NCBI RefSeq assembly: GCF_900215245.1
Contig: NZ_LT907842.1
Span: 930,001-994,000, forward strand
Source: Pseudomonas fluorescens
Lineage (GTDB): Bacteria > Pseudomonadota > Gammaproteobacteria > Pseudomonadales > Pseudomonadaceae
Direction of reading: 5' to 3'
DNA: 64,000 nucleotides
The position numbers and the translations under genes were made by a program. The notes under the pieces are model-generated. The model saw only the letters and a program-made list of their open reading frames with translations. It was not told the origin of the DNA and did no database searches. Shown one piece after another: positions 9,490 through 18,355 of this stretch (position 1 is its first letter; each line of letters begins with the position of its first letter).

Positions 9490-11205
9490 ATGCGTACCAG
9501 TCAATATTTGCTCGCCACACAGAAAGAAACGCCTTCCGACGCGGTCGTGATCAGCCATCAGCTGATGCTGCGCGCGGGCATGATCCGCAAACTGGCCTCC
9601 GGCCTGTACACCTGGCTGCCCATGGGCTTGAAGGTGATGCGCAAGGTCGAAGCGATCGTTCGCGAAGAAATGAACGCCGCCGGCTCTCTGGAAGTGTTGA
9701 TGCCAAGTACCCAACCGGCTGAGTTGTGGCAGGAATCCGGGCGCTGGGAAGAGTACGGCCCTGAGTTGTTGCGCTTCAAGGACCGTCATGGCCGTGATTT
9801 CTGCGCCGGCCCGACCCACGAAGAAGTCATCACCGACCTGATGCGCAACGAGCTGAGCAGCTACAAACAGCTGCCGCTGAACCTGTATCAGATCCAGACC
9901 AAATTCCGTGACGAAATCCGCCCACGCTTCGGCTTGATGCGTGGCCGCGAATTCATCATGAAGGACGCCTATTCGTTCCACGCAGACCAAGCGTCGCTGC
10001 AGGTCACCTACGACCGCATGCACACCGCCTACTGCAACGTGTTTACCCGCCTGGGCCTGAAATTCCGCCCGGTTGAAGCAGACAACGGCTCCATCGGTGG
10101 CGCCGGCTCCCACGAGTTCCATGTACTGGCCGAGTCCGGCGAAGACGATATCGTGTTCAGCAACGGCTCCGACTACGCGGCGAACATCGAAAAAGCCGAA
10201 GCCGTACCGCGCGAAACGTCCCGCCCTGCGCCAAGCGAAGAGCTGCGCCTGGTCGATACGCCAGAAACCAAGACCATCGCGGCCCTGGTGGAAAAATTCA
10301 ATCTGCCGATTGAAAAGACCATCAAGACCCTGATCGTGCGCGCCGAAGAAGAAGGCAAGCTGATCGCCCTGGTCATTCGTGGCGACCACGAGCTCAACGA
10401 AATCAAGGCAGCCCAGCAGCCAGGCGTTGCCAGCCCGCTGGTCATGGCCACCGACGCTGAGCTGCGTGACGCCATCGGCGCCGGTGCCGGCTCCCTGGGC
10501 CCGCTGAACCTGCCGCTGCCGATCATCATCGACCGCTCGGTCGAGCTGATGAGCGACTTCGGTATCGGCGCGAACATCGACGACAAGCACTACTTCGGCG
10601 TGAACTGGGAGCGTGACCTGCCGGTGCCGACCGTGGCCGACCTGCGTAACGTGGTAGCCGGTGACCCAAGCCCGGATGGCAAGGGCACCCTGGAAATCAA
10701 GCGCGGCATTGAAGTCGGGCACATCTTCCAGCTGGGCAACAAGTACAGCAAGGCGATGAAGTGCGAAGTGCTGGGCGAGAACGGCAAGCCGATCACCCTG
10801 GAAATGGGGTGCTACGGCATTGGCGTGTCCCGTGTGGTTGCCGCTGCGATCGAGCAGAACAACGACGAGAAAGGCATCATCTGGAGCGACGCCCTGGCAC
10901 CGTTCCAGGTTGCCCTGGTACCGCTGCGCTATGAAACCGAGCAAGTACGCGAAGCCACCGACAAACTGTATGCCGAACTGACGGCCGCCGGTTTTGAAGT
11001 GTTGCTCGATGACCGGGACAAGAAAACCAGCCCGGGCATCAAGTTCGCCGACATGGAACTGATTGGCATCCCGCACCGGATCGTGGTCAGTGACCGCGGC
11101 CTGGCCGATGGCAATCTGGAATACAAGAGCCGGACCGAAGCCGAAGCCCAACCGTTGCCGGTGGCTGACGTGCTGTCTTTCCTTCAGGCGCGTATTCGTC
11201 GCTGA
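9490..11205 (+). CDS. proS: Prolyl-tRNA synthetase
   Basis: 571-residue class II synthetase that charges tRNA-Pro, of the bacterial (ProS type 1) form with an inserted editing (INS/YbaK-like) domain at about 235-390 between motifs 2 and 3. Motif 1 ([18 protein letters not shown]), motif 2 ([25 protein letters not shown]) and motif 3 ([18 protein letters not shown]) are all present. The C-terminal anticodon-binding domain starts near 470 (PFQVALVPL). Start [15 protein letters not shown] is standard. It is followed after 20 bp by the lipoprotein gene, probably cotranscribed. Confidence 0.98.
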   Translation: MRTSQYLLATQKETPSDAVVISHQLMLRAGMIRKLASGLYTWLPMGLKVMRKVEAIVREEMNAAGSLEVLMPSTQPAELWQESGRWEEYGPELLRFKDRHGRDFCAGPTHEEVITDLMRNELSSYKQLPLNLYQIQTKFRDEIRPRFGLMRGREFIMKDAYSFHADQASLQVTYDRMHTAYCNVFTRLGLKFRPVEADNGSIGGAGSHEFHVLAESGEDDIVFSNGSDYAANIEKAEAVPRETSRPAPSEELRLVDTPETKTIAALVEKFNLPIEKTIKTLIVRAEEEGKLIALVIRGDHELNEIKAAQQPGVASPLVMATDAELRDAIGAGAGSLGPLNLPLPIIIDRSVELMSDFGIGANIDDKHYFGVNWERDLPVPTVADLRNVVAGDPSPDGKGTLEIKRGIEVGHIFQLGNKYSKAMKCEVLGENGKPITLEMGCYGIGVSRVVAAAIEQNNDEKGIIWSDALAPFQVALVPLRYETEQVREATDKLYAELTAAGFEVLLDDRDKKTSPGIKFADMELIGIPHRIVVSDRGLADGNLEYKSRTEAEAQPLPVADVLSFLQARIRR

Positions 11206-11225
11206 AAACCAGATCAAGAGAAGTC

Positions 11226-12179
11226 ATGTTCAAGCGAAACACCAGAGCCCTGGGGGGCGCCGCCTTGTGCGGCGCCCTGCTGGTCAGCGGCTGCGCCAAC
11301 CAGATGTCGCAACGCAGTGAGCACGAGGAGCGGGTCGAGCGTAAGTTGCTCGATCACAGCCTGCAAATCGATGTAGGCGAACCCAAAGTATTGGAACTTC
11401 CACAACGCCGGGTTCGCATTCACGAGCAAAAGACCTTCGAGGTCACCGAATTCGAAGTCACCCGCCGTTACGATCGCTACACCCCCTACCAACCCTGGCG
11501 CAAACTCTATGAGATGCCCCTGGGCGCGGTCGCCCTGGTGGCGGGCGCGGGCGCCAACGTGGCGAATATCTTCGCCCTTGGCAACTTGCCTACCAGCATG
11601 ACGCGCGATTGGCTGACGTATGGCGTGGACGGCATCAACCCGTTCATGAACGTGCAATCCCATGGCCGTGCGCAACAGAACCTGGCCGGTATCGATGAGG
11701 TCCAGCGCGACAAGCGCACGGAGTATTCGAGCCTGCCCTGGAGCGAGCGTCCGGTACAGGTCACCGCCGGCAAGCAAACCCATGAGCTGACCACCGACCG
11801 CGACGGCGTATTGCGCCTGAACCTCTTGGACAGCCCCTTTGCCGAGCAGGACCTGAACCGCATCACCACCTTGAAAATCAGCGTGGAGGATGGCCAGGAC
11901 GACGCGCATTCGGACTCCACCCTGGCGATCAGCAATACCTTGCGTGGCAAGTTGCTGGAAGCTCATGGCCTGATCTACGACGATCTGGAAGACGATGAAG
12001 TCAACCAGTGGGTGCACCGGGTCAAGCGCCTGTCGGAACTGGGCCTGGAAGAAGAAGCCAGCGAACTGGAACAAAGCCTGATCGAACTGACCCGCAACGA
12101 TCCCGAGTTGCAGCAGGAGTTTCTGCAGGCGCTGACCAAGGATGCGGGGCGGCTTGTCGCAGATCCTGGGGCACGCTGA
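11226..12179 (+). CDS. Outer-membrane-type lipoprotein of unknown function
   Basis: 317-residue precursor with a lipobox LVSGC (lipidated C23), so likely lipid-anchored and sorted to the outer membrane, since the next residue is Ala rather than Asp. The mature protein has a charged N-terminal segment, a hydrophobic patch (about 98-120: LGAVALVAGAGANVANIFALG) that could be membrane-associated, a beta-rich centre, and an acidic alpha-helical C-terminus (ELGLEEEASELEQSLIEL). I do not recognise a domain. ProS-lipoprotein order appears stable in pseudomonads. A REPIN follows the stop. Confidence 0.85.
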   Translation: MFKRNTRALGGAALCGALLVSGCANQMSQRSEHEERVERKLLDHSLQIDVGEPKVLELPQRRVRIHEQKTFEVTEFEVTRRYDRYTPYQPWRKLYEMPLGAVALVAGAGANVANIFALGNLPTSMTRDWLTYGVDGINPFMNVQSHGRAQQNLAGIDEVQRDKRTEYSSLPWSERPVQVTAGKQTHELTTDRDGVLRLNLLDSPFAEQDLNRITTLKISVEDGQDDAHSDSTLAISNTLRGKLLEAHGLIYDDLEDDEVNQWVHRVKRLSELGLEEEASELEQSLIELTRNDPELQQEFLQALTKDAGRLVADPGAR

Positions 12180-12202
12180 GATTCTGAAAACGCTATAGAT
12201 CT

Positions 12203-12297
12203 AAATGTGGGAGCGGGCTTGCTCGCGAATGCGCAGTGTCAGTTGATACATTCATCACTGATACACCGTATTCGCGAGCAAGCCCGCTCCCACATTT
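12203..12297. repeat. REPIN (paired inverted REPs) between the lipoprotein gene and dinB
   Basis: TGTGGGAGCGGGCTTGCTCG begins the left REP (12206-12229), and its full reverse complement is at 12271-12294. They are separated by a spacer with a weaker inverted repeat (GATACATTCATCACTGATAC). It sits between convergent gene ends, a typical REPIN site. Confidence 0.93.
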
Positions 12298-12309
12298 GGT
12301 TTCCGGTTT

Positions 12310-13368
12310 CTACCAGGGAAATTGAAGCTGCTCGTTGCCGCTGCTCAGGTCCAGCAACCGCACCCCAATCCCCAACAAACGCACCGGCTTGCCGCCGCGA
12401 TTGAACGCCTGGCTCAACAGCTGTTGATAACTTTCCAGGTCCCGCCCTGCCCCGGCCTGCTCCAGCGTGGTCTGGGTAAAGTCATGAAACTTCACTTTGA
12501 CGAACGGCTTGCCCGCGCGGTAACTGCTGTCGATGCGCGCCATGCGCCCGGCCAGGGTTTCCATCAGCTCGGGAAGTTTCGCCAAACAACTTGAGAGATC
12601 CGGCAGATCTACATCGTAGGTATTTTCCACACTGATAGATTGCCGGCGGCTGTCGTTCTGCACCACGCGGTCATCAATCCCACGGGCCAGGCTCCAAAGC
12701 CGCTCGCCAAAGCTGCCGAATTCGCGCACCAGTGACAGCTTGTTCCACTCGCGTAATTGCAGGCAGTCTTCAATGCCCAGGCGCGCCAGCTTATCGGCCG
12801 TGACCTTGCCGACGCCGTGCAATTTGTTCACCGGCAACTGGGAGACAAAGTCCTCGATCTGATCCGGCGTAATCACAAACAGGCCGTTGGGCTTTTTCCA
12901 GTCGCTGGCGATCTTGGCTAAAAACTTGTTGGGCGCAACGCCCGCAGACACGGTGATGTGCAACTGGTTGGAGACACGACGGCGAATATCCTGAGCGATA
13001 CGTGTGGCGCTGCCGCCAAAATGCGGGCTGTCGGAGACATCAAGATAGGCTTCGTCCAGCGACAGTGGCTCGATCAGGTCGGTGTAATCACGAAAGATCG
13101 TCTGGATTTCCTTGGACGCTTCTTTATAAGCATCCATGCGCGGCTTGACGATGGTCAGGTCCGGGCACAGCTTCAAGGCGTGGCGCGACGACATGGCCGA
13201 GCGAACGCCATACGCCCGCGCCTCGTAGTTGCAGGTTGCGATCACCCCTCGTCTATCCGCCGAGCCGCCGACCGCCAGAGGCTTTTGTGCCAGGCTCGGG
13301 TCGTCGCGCATCTCGATGGCGGCGTAGAAGCAATCACAGTCGACGTGGATGATTTTGCGCTGCGTCAT
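12310..13368 (-). CDS. dinB: DNA polymerase IV (Y-family, translesion)
   Basis: 352-residue Y-family polymerase for error-prone bypass of damaged bases. The start MTQRKIIHVDCDCFYAAIEM (ATG 13368) gives the canonical N-terminus with metal-binding D10; a longer frame adds 20 non-conserved residues. The second acidic motif LSLDEAYLD, the helix-hairpin-helix segment GVGKVTADKLARLGIEDC and the little-finger domain (about 240-345) are intact. The C-terminus ENEQLQFPW-like NEQLQFPW lacks an obvious QLxLF clamp motif but ends in an L-containing tail that may serve it. No LexA box was found upstream by eye. Confidence 0.96.
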   Translation of the reverse strand: MTQRKIIHVDCDCFYAAIEMRDDPSLAQKPLAVGGSADRRGVIATCNYEARAYGVRSAMSSRHALKLCPDLTIVKPRMDAYKEASKEIQTIFRDYTDLIEPLSLDEAYLDVSDSPHFGGSATRIAQDIRRRVSNQLHITVSAGVAPNKFLAKIASDWKKPNGLFVITPDQIEDFVSQLPVNKLHGVGKVTADKLARLGIEDCLQLREWNKLSLVREFGSFGERLWSLARGIDDRVVQNDSRRQSISVENTYDVDLPDLSSCLAKLPELMETLAGRMARIDSSYRAGKPFVKVKFHDFTQTTLEQAGAGRDLESYQQLLSQAFNRGGKPVRLLGIGVRLLDLSSGNEQLQFPW

Positions 13369-13607
13369 ATAAACAGAAGGTGTAATCCAACGGATGGCCA
13401 GTATCGCACTCACCCCTGTATATAGCACCAGTAGTTTGAATCTTCCGCGCGAGCGGTAGGAAAACGTACAGATGAATTTATTTTTTCAATCGAAATCAGG
13501 CTACCGATAGAGCCGAAACCCTTGGCCACACTGGCCCGAAGGCATTTCCACCCCTACTTTGGAGAGCTAACCGATTGAACCACAAGCGCTTTTCTTCAAT
13601 TCACGGG

Positions 13608-13635
13608 TTGACACACCTGCGTTCCTCTGTAGAAT
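13608..13635 (+). promoter_or_regulatory. Sigma-70 promoter of first initiator tRNA gene
   Basis: TTGACA (13608-13613), 16-nt spacer, TAGAAT (13630-13635). The predicted start is just upstream of the tRNA 5' end at 13649. Confidence 0.85.
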
Positions 13636-13648
13636 GCCGACACACAGA

Positions 13649-13725
<77 letters not shown>

Positions 13726-13731
13726 AACATC

Positions 13732-13763
13732 AAAAAAGGCTACTCGAAAGAGTGGCCTTTTTT
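13732..13763 (+). terminator. Intrinsic terminator of first initiator tRNA
   Basis: AAAGGCTACTC-GAAA-GAGTGGCCTT followed by TTTT; one T-G wobble in the stem. It begins 7 nt after the CCA end. Confidence 0.93.
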
Positions 13764-13892
13764 GTGCGCCTCTGTTTTACCCATGTATGAAAATTGTAAG
13801 ACAAAAAACTCTTTCTCCATCGCGCACTTACCGCGCATGGGCAACACGCTGCGGTTATTTCACACTTATTTGACCCATCGGCCGATTAACGG

Positions 13893-13920
13893 TTGACACC
13901 CCGCCGCTGGGCTGTAGAAT
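13893..13920 (+). promoter_or_regulatory. Sigma-70 promoter of second initiator tRNA gene
   Basis: TTGACA (13893-13898), 16-nt spacer, TAGAAT (13915-13920). Same elements and spacing as for copy 1. Confidence 0.85.
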
Positions 13921-13932
13921 GCCGGCCACAGA

Positions 13933-14009
<77 letters not shown>

Positions 14010-14018
14010 AACATCAAG

Positions 14019-14047
14019 AAAGGCCACTCGAAAGAGTGGCCTTTTTT
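14019..14047 (+). terminator. Intrinsic terminator of second initiator tRNA
   Basis: AAGGCCACTC-GAAA-GAGTGGCCTT followed by T4. Here the stem is fully Watson-Crick, unlike copy 1. Confidence 0.93.
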
Positions 14048-14108
14048 GTATCCGGTTAAAAAAGTTCTTCTGAAACAATGGCATGGCATCTTTCATGAAA
14101 CCGGATAC
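14048..14108. repeat. Spaced inverted repeat upstream of mprF
   Basis: GTATCCGGTT (14048-14057) and AACCGGATAC (14099-14108) are perfect 10-bp inverted copies 41 nt apart, directly after the tRNA terminator and about 180 bp before mprF. The role is unknown: a regulator-binding pair or a long-range stem. Confidence 0.45.
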
Positions 14109-14289
14109 GGTTTGCAGAGTCCATGTCACTGCAAGCTATGCTCAGTACTCAAGCACGACCCTCTACGACCAATGGCCGCATTCGCCCCACCCGGCGATAA
14201 GCGTTAATATTTGTAATTATTTTGTCCATAGGGATTGGTAACTTGGCTGGATACCCCCATCCTGTCGCGCACAATCCACGAGGTGATTG

Positions 14290-16932
14290 ATGCGCGCCAA
14301 CTCGTCTGAACCACAAGACACCGTCACAGCGGAACAACCGATTACTCCCACCCGTTTGCGTTGGCTGGATCTGTTGAGCAAATACCGTCAACCCATCGGG
14401 CTGGCCGTCACTCTATTGCTGTTCGCAATTGCCCTGATCGCCTGCCGACACCTGTTGTTGGAACTGGACCTGTACGCACTCCACGACTCGATCCTGGAGG
14501 TGCCCAAGCCGGCACTGCTGGGCGCGTTTGCGGCGGCGGTCGCCGGTTTCATCATTCTGTTGGGTTATGAGTTTTCCGGCGCCCGTTATGCCGGGGTGCA
14601 ACTGCCTGCCAAGACCTTGGCCCTGGGTGGTTTCACCGCCTTTGCGATTGGCAATGCCATAGGCCTGTCGATGCTTTCCGGCGGCTCGGTGCGTTACCGC
14701 TTATATGCACGCCATGGCATCGGGGCATCGGAAGTTGCCCACATGACCGTATTCGCCAGTCTGGCCCTGGGCACTGCCCTGCCGCCGCTGGCCGCACTGG
14801 CCACGCTGAGTAACTTGCCGGCGGCGTCCACCTACCTGCATTTGTCGCAAGGTTTGCTCGGCAGCATTGCTGGCGCGGTCCTGCTGTTGTCGGTCGCACT
14901 GTGCATCGGCATTTATCGTCGCCGCCTGCCGGAACAACCTTACCCGGACAACCTGCTGGTCAAGGCGGGGCGCCGCACGCTGCGCCTGCCGGGCCGGCGC
15001 CTGACCTTCCTGCAGTTGATCATCACCGCACTCGACGTGGCAGCTGCCGCCACGGTCCTCTATATGTTGCTGCCGGAAGCACCGCCGTTCGGTCCCTTCC
15101 TGCTGGTGTATCTGTTGGCCCTGGCCGCGGGCGTACTCAGCCATGTGCCGGGCGGTGTGGGTGTATTCGAAGCGATTCTGCTCGCCGCCTTCGCCGACAA
15201 GCTCGGTGCCGCGCCATTGGCCGCCGCCCTGTTGCTGTACCGGATGATCTACGTGGTCCTGCCACTGCTGATCGCCTGCGTGTTCCTGCTGGTCAACGAA
15301 GCTCAGCGCCTGTTCCAGACCCAGCAGAGCCTGCGGGTTGCATCCGGCCTGGCCGCGCCCGTGCTGGCCGTACTGGTTTTTTTGTCAGGCGTGGTCCTGC
15401 TGTTTTCCGGCGCAACGCCGGAAATCGACACACGCCTGGAAAACATCGGCTTTCTGATTCCCCACCGCCTGATTGATGCCTCGCACTTTGGCGCCAGCCT
15501 GATCGGCGTGCTGTGCCTGTTGCTCGCCCAGGGCCTGCGTCGGCGTTTGTCGGCTGCGTGGATGCTGACCATGGTGCTGCTGCTGACCGGCGCCCTGCTC
15601 TCGCTGCTCAAAGGCTTTGACTGGGAAGAAGCCAGCCTGATGATCATGACGGCGGTGCTGCTGGCGATCTTCCGTCGCTCGTTCTACCGCGCGAGCCGCC
15701 TCACCGAGTTGCCGTTCTCGCCGTTGTACCTGGTGGCCAGCGTTTGCGTGCTGGGCGCCTCGATCTGGCTGCTGCTGTTTGCCTATCAAGACGTGCCGTA
15801 CAGCCATCAACTGTGGTGGCAGTTCACCCTGGATGCCAACGCCCCTCGCGGCCTGCGCTCATTGCTCGGTGCGGCTGTGTTGCTGGTGATCGTCTCGTTG
15901 ACCTGGCTGCTGCGCACTGCGCGACCAGTGATCCACCTGCCGACACCCGACGAACTGGCGCGCGCCAGCAAGATTCTGATGGCCTCGTCCCAACCCGACG
16001 GCGGCCTGGCGCTGACCGGCGACAAGGCGTTGCTGTTCCACCCTAACGACGAAGCCTTCCTGATGTACGCCCGCCGTGGGCGCAGCCTGGTGGCCTTGTA
16101 TGACCCGATCGGCCCGACGCAACCCCGCGCCGAGATGATCTGGCAGTTCCGCGACCTGTGCGACATCCATCACGCCCGCCCGGTGTTCTACCAGGTCCGC
16201 GCCGAGAACCTGCCGTACTACATGGATATCGGCCTCACCGCGATCAAGCTGGGCGAAGAAGCCCGCGTCGACCTGAAACGCTTTGACCTGGAAGCCAAGG
16301 GCAAAGAGATGAAGGATTTGCGCTACACCTGGAACCGCGGCACCCGGGACGGCTTGTCCCTGGAGATCTGCGAACCGGGCCAGGCGCCGATGGATGAACT
16401 CAAAGTCATCTCGGATGCCTGGCTGACCGGCAAGAACGTCCGGGAAAAAGGCTTTTCCCTGGGCCGTTTCAGCGACGACTACCTCAAGCACTTTCGCATC
16501 GCGATCATTCGCTTCGAAGGGCGCCCGGTGGCCTTCGCCAACCTGCTCGAGACCTACAACCATGACCTGGCCAGTCTCGACCTGATGCGTGCGCACCCGG
16601 ACGCACCGAAGCTGACCATGGAGTTTATGATGGTCGGCCTGATTCAACATTATAAGAACCACGACTACGCCCGCTTCAGCCTCGGCATGGTGCCGTTGTC
16701 GGGCCTGCAACCACGCCGTGGCGCCCCGCTGACCCAACGCCTGGGCTCAATGGTGTTCCGCCGTGGCGAGCAACTGTATAACTTCCAAGGTTTGCGCCGC
16801 TTCAAAGACAAGTTCCAGCCTGACTGGGAACCCCGTTACATGGCCGTGCCCGCAGGACTTGATCCGCTGGTGGCACTGGCCGATACCGCCGCCCTGATTG
16901 CGGGCGGCTTGACTGGATTGGTGAAACGCTGA
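14290..16932 (+). CDS. mprF: MprF: aminoacyl-phosphatidylglycerol synthase/flippase (probably alanyl-PG)
   Basis: 880-residue bifunctional membrane protein. The N-terminal half has many hydrophobic segments forming the flippase part. The C-terminal cytosolic DUF2156 domain (about 560-870; KALLFHPNDEAFLMYARRGRSLVALYDPIGP, FMMVGLIQHY, YARFSLGMVPLSGL) transfers an amino acid from charged tRNA to phosphatidylglycerol, lowering envelope negative charge and raising resistance to cationic peptides. In Pseudomonas the characterised orthologue uses Ala-tRNA; substrate here is inferred from that and from the downstream alanyl-PG hydrolase. ATG 14290 follows GAGG; an overlapping TTG at 14287 is an unlikely start. 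It overlaps the next gene by 1 nt. Confidence 0.95.
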   Translation: MRANSSEPQDTVTAEQPITPTRLRWLDLLSKYRQPIGLAVTLLLFAIALIACRHLLLELDLYALHDSILEVPKPALLGAFAAAVAGFIILLGYEFSGARYAGVQLPAKTLALGGFTAFAIGNAIGLSMLSGGSVRYRLYARHGIGASEVAHMTVFASLALGTALPPLAALATLSNLPAASTYLHLSQGLLGSIAGAVLLLSVALCIGIYRRRLPEQPYPDNLLVKAGRRTLRLPGRRLTFLQLIITALDVAAAATVLYMLLPEAPPFGPFLLVYLLALAAGVLSHVPGGVGVFEAILLAAFADKLGAAPLAAALLLYRMIYVVLPLLIACVFLLVNEAQRLFQTQQSLRVASGLAAPVLAVLVFLSGVVLLFSGATPEIDTRLENIGFLIPHRLIDASHFGASLIGVLCLLLAQGLRRRLSAAWMLTMVLLLTGALLSLLKGFDWEEASLMIMTAVLLAIFRRSFYRASRLTELPFSPLYLVASVCVLGASIWLLLFAYQDVPYSHQLWWQFTLDANAPRGLRSLLGAAVLLVIVSLTWLLRTARPVIHLPTPDELARASKILMASSQPDGGLALTGDKALLFHPNDEAFLMYARRGRSLVALYDPIGPTQPRAEMIWQFRDLCDIHHARPVFYQVRAENLPYYMDIGLTAIKLGEEARVDLKRFDLEAKGKEMKDLRYTWNRGTRDGLSLEICEPGQAPMDELKVISDAWLTGKNVREKGFSLGRFSDDYLKHFRIAIIRFEGRPVAFANLLETYNHDLASLDLMRAHPDAPKLTMEFMMVGLIQHYKNHDYARFSLGMVPLSGLQPRRGAPLTQRLGSMVFRRGEQLYNFQGLRRFKDKFQPDWEPRYMAVPAGLDPLVALADTAALIAGGLTGLVKR

Positions 16933-18218
16933 TGATTCGACGCTCCTGGCGGTATGTATTGGCCTTTGTAGTGCTGCTCGCCCTGATCGCAGGCGGCGGC
17001 TTTTGGTTCTGGAACCGCCCTGCTCCGCAACCGACCCTGGAACAACTGCCACAGGCTGATGGCACGGTCATGACTCGCGTGACCCCCCACGGCTCGGCAA
17101 AAGCCCGTGTGGCGGTCGCGGTGATGGCCGATGAAACCCTGACCGACAGCCAGCTGATTGCCCTGAGCCAAGGCGGTGCTGCACAAATCGTTCAAGTGAT
17201 CCTGCCCAAGGATGACTGCAAGTTGCAGGAACAAGCCCTGCAGAGCGCCCTGAGCCAGCTTAAAGGCCCGGCGACCCTGGTCAGCGGCATCGGCCCTGGC
17301 GCTGCGCTCGCCTGGCGCTGGTTGGCGGCACAGAACGATGACAAAGCCAACGCCATCTCCGTCGGCTTCACCCTGGTACAGGAAACTTGCAAGGACCCGC
17401 TGCCGAAGACCTCCGCCCATGGCAACTGGCTGGTGGCCTGGAACGACAACCCCGACGATGAAAGCGCCAGTTTCGTGCGCGACACCCCGCGCGCAACCAC
17501 CAGCATCAGCGACTACGACATTCACTACCCGCAAGTACTGAACAACGAACTGCGCAAGCAGTTGGTCGGTTCGGACAACGGCGGCCTGGCGATTCCCGTG
17601 GTCGAAGTCCCGGCTGGCCAAGCCAAGGACACCGTCACCCTGTTCCTCTCCGGTGACGGTGGCTGGCGTGACCTGGACCGCGACGTGGCGGGTGAAATGG
17701 CCAAGATCGGCTACCCGGTGGTCGGCATCGACACACTGCGCTACTACTGGCAGCACAAGACCCCGGAACAAAGCGCCAAGGACCTCACCGAGCTGATGCA
17801 GCATTACCGGCAGAAGTGGGGCACCAAGCGTTTCGTACTGACCGGCTACTCGTTCGGCGCCGACGTACTGCCCGCCATCTACAACCGCATGCCGGAGAAC
17901 GAACAGCAGCGTGTCGACGCAATCATCCTGCTCGCCTTCGCACGCACCGGCAGCTTTGAAATCGAAGTGGAAGGCTGGTTGGGCAACGCCGGCAAAGAGG
18001 CCGCTACCGGCCCGGAAATGGCCAAGCTGCCGGCTGACAAAGTGGTGTGCATCTACGGTGCCGAAGAAGTCAACGAGAGTGGCTGCACCGACAAGACCGC
18101 GGTGGGCGAAGCGGTGAAGCTGCCGGGCGGTCATCACTTTGATGAGAACTACCCGGCACTGGCCCAGCGTTTGGTGGACATCATCGTCAAGCACCAGGCC
18201 AAGGATAAAGCCGAGTAA
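16932..18218 (+). CDS. Periplasmic alanyl-phosphatidylglycerol hydrolase (VirJ/AcvB-like)
   Basis: 428 residues with an N-terminal membrane anchor or signal (MIRRSWRYVLAFVVLLALIAGGGFWFW) and a VirJ-type alpha/beta-hydrolase domain. The nucleophile motif GYSFG has S307, the oxyanion region is FLSGDGGWRDLD, and the late GGHHF carries a candidate catalytic His. The P. aeruginosa gene following mprF is known to hydrolyse alanyl-PG in the periplasm, balancing the lipid level. The ATG overlaps the mprF stop by one base, so the two are translationally coupled. Virulence factor family annotation comes from Agrobacterium AcvB/VirJ. Confidence 0.9.
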   Translation: MIRRSWRYVLAFVVLLALIAGGGFWFWNRPAPQPTLEQLPQADGTVMTRVTPHGSAKARVAVAVMADETLTDSQLIALSQGGAAQIVQVILPKDDCKLQEQALQSALSQLKGPATLVSGIGPGAALAWRWLAAQNDDKANAISVGFTLVQETCKDPLPKTSAHGNWLVAWNDNPDDESASFVRDTPRATTSISDYDIHYPQVLNNELRKQLVGSDNGGLAIPVVEVPAGQAKDTVTLFLSGDGGWRDLDRDVAGEMAKIGYPVVGIDTLRYYWQHKTPEQSAKDLTELMQHYRQKWGTKRFVLTGYSFGADVLPAIYNRMPENEQQRVDAIILLAFARTGSFEIEVEGWLGNAGKEAATGPEMAKLPADKVVCIYGAEEVNESGCTDKTAVGEAVKLPGGHHFDENYPALAQRLVDIIVKHQAKDKAE

Positions 18219-18243
18219 TCCCGCGCTGTACGCGGATCAACCC

Positions 18244-18332
18244 TGTGGGAGCGGGCTTGCGCGCGAAAGCGGTGGATCAGTCACAACACCTTTGACTGAC
18301 ACGCCGTATTCGCGAGCAAACCCGCTCCCACA
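18244..18332. repeat. REPIN between the alanyl-PG hydrolase gene and recJ
   Basis: Left unit 18244-18267 (TGTGGGAGCGGGCTTGCGCG variant) and right inverted unit 18309-18332 (TTCGCGAGCAAACCCGCTCC variant). Each carries one or two changes from the window consensus. Site lies between convergent gene ends. Confidence 0.9.
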
Positions 18333-18355
18333 TTGGTTTATGGCGTTGGTAAAAA

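Noticed and set aside
12203..12297. Repeats considered as a CRISPR array
   Set aside because: Only two inverted units per site, no regular direct repeats, and no cas genes in the window.
12207..12404. Short frame starting inside a REPIN
   Set aside because: REP sequences often encode MGAGLLAN-like peptides by chance; same effect at 40.4, 50.5, 57.2 and 60.3 kb.
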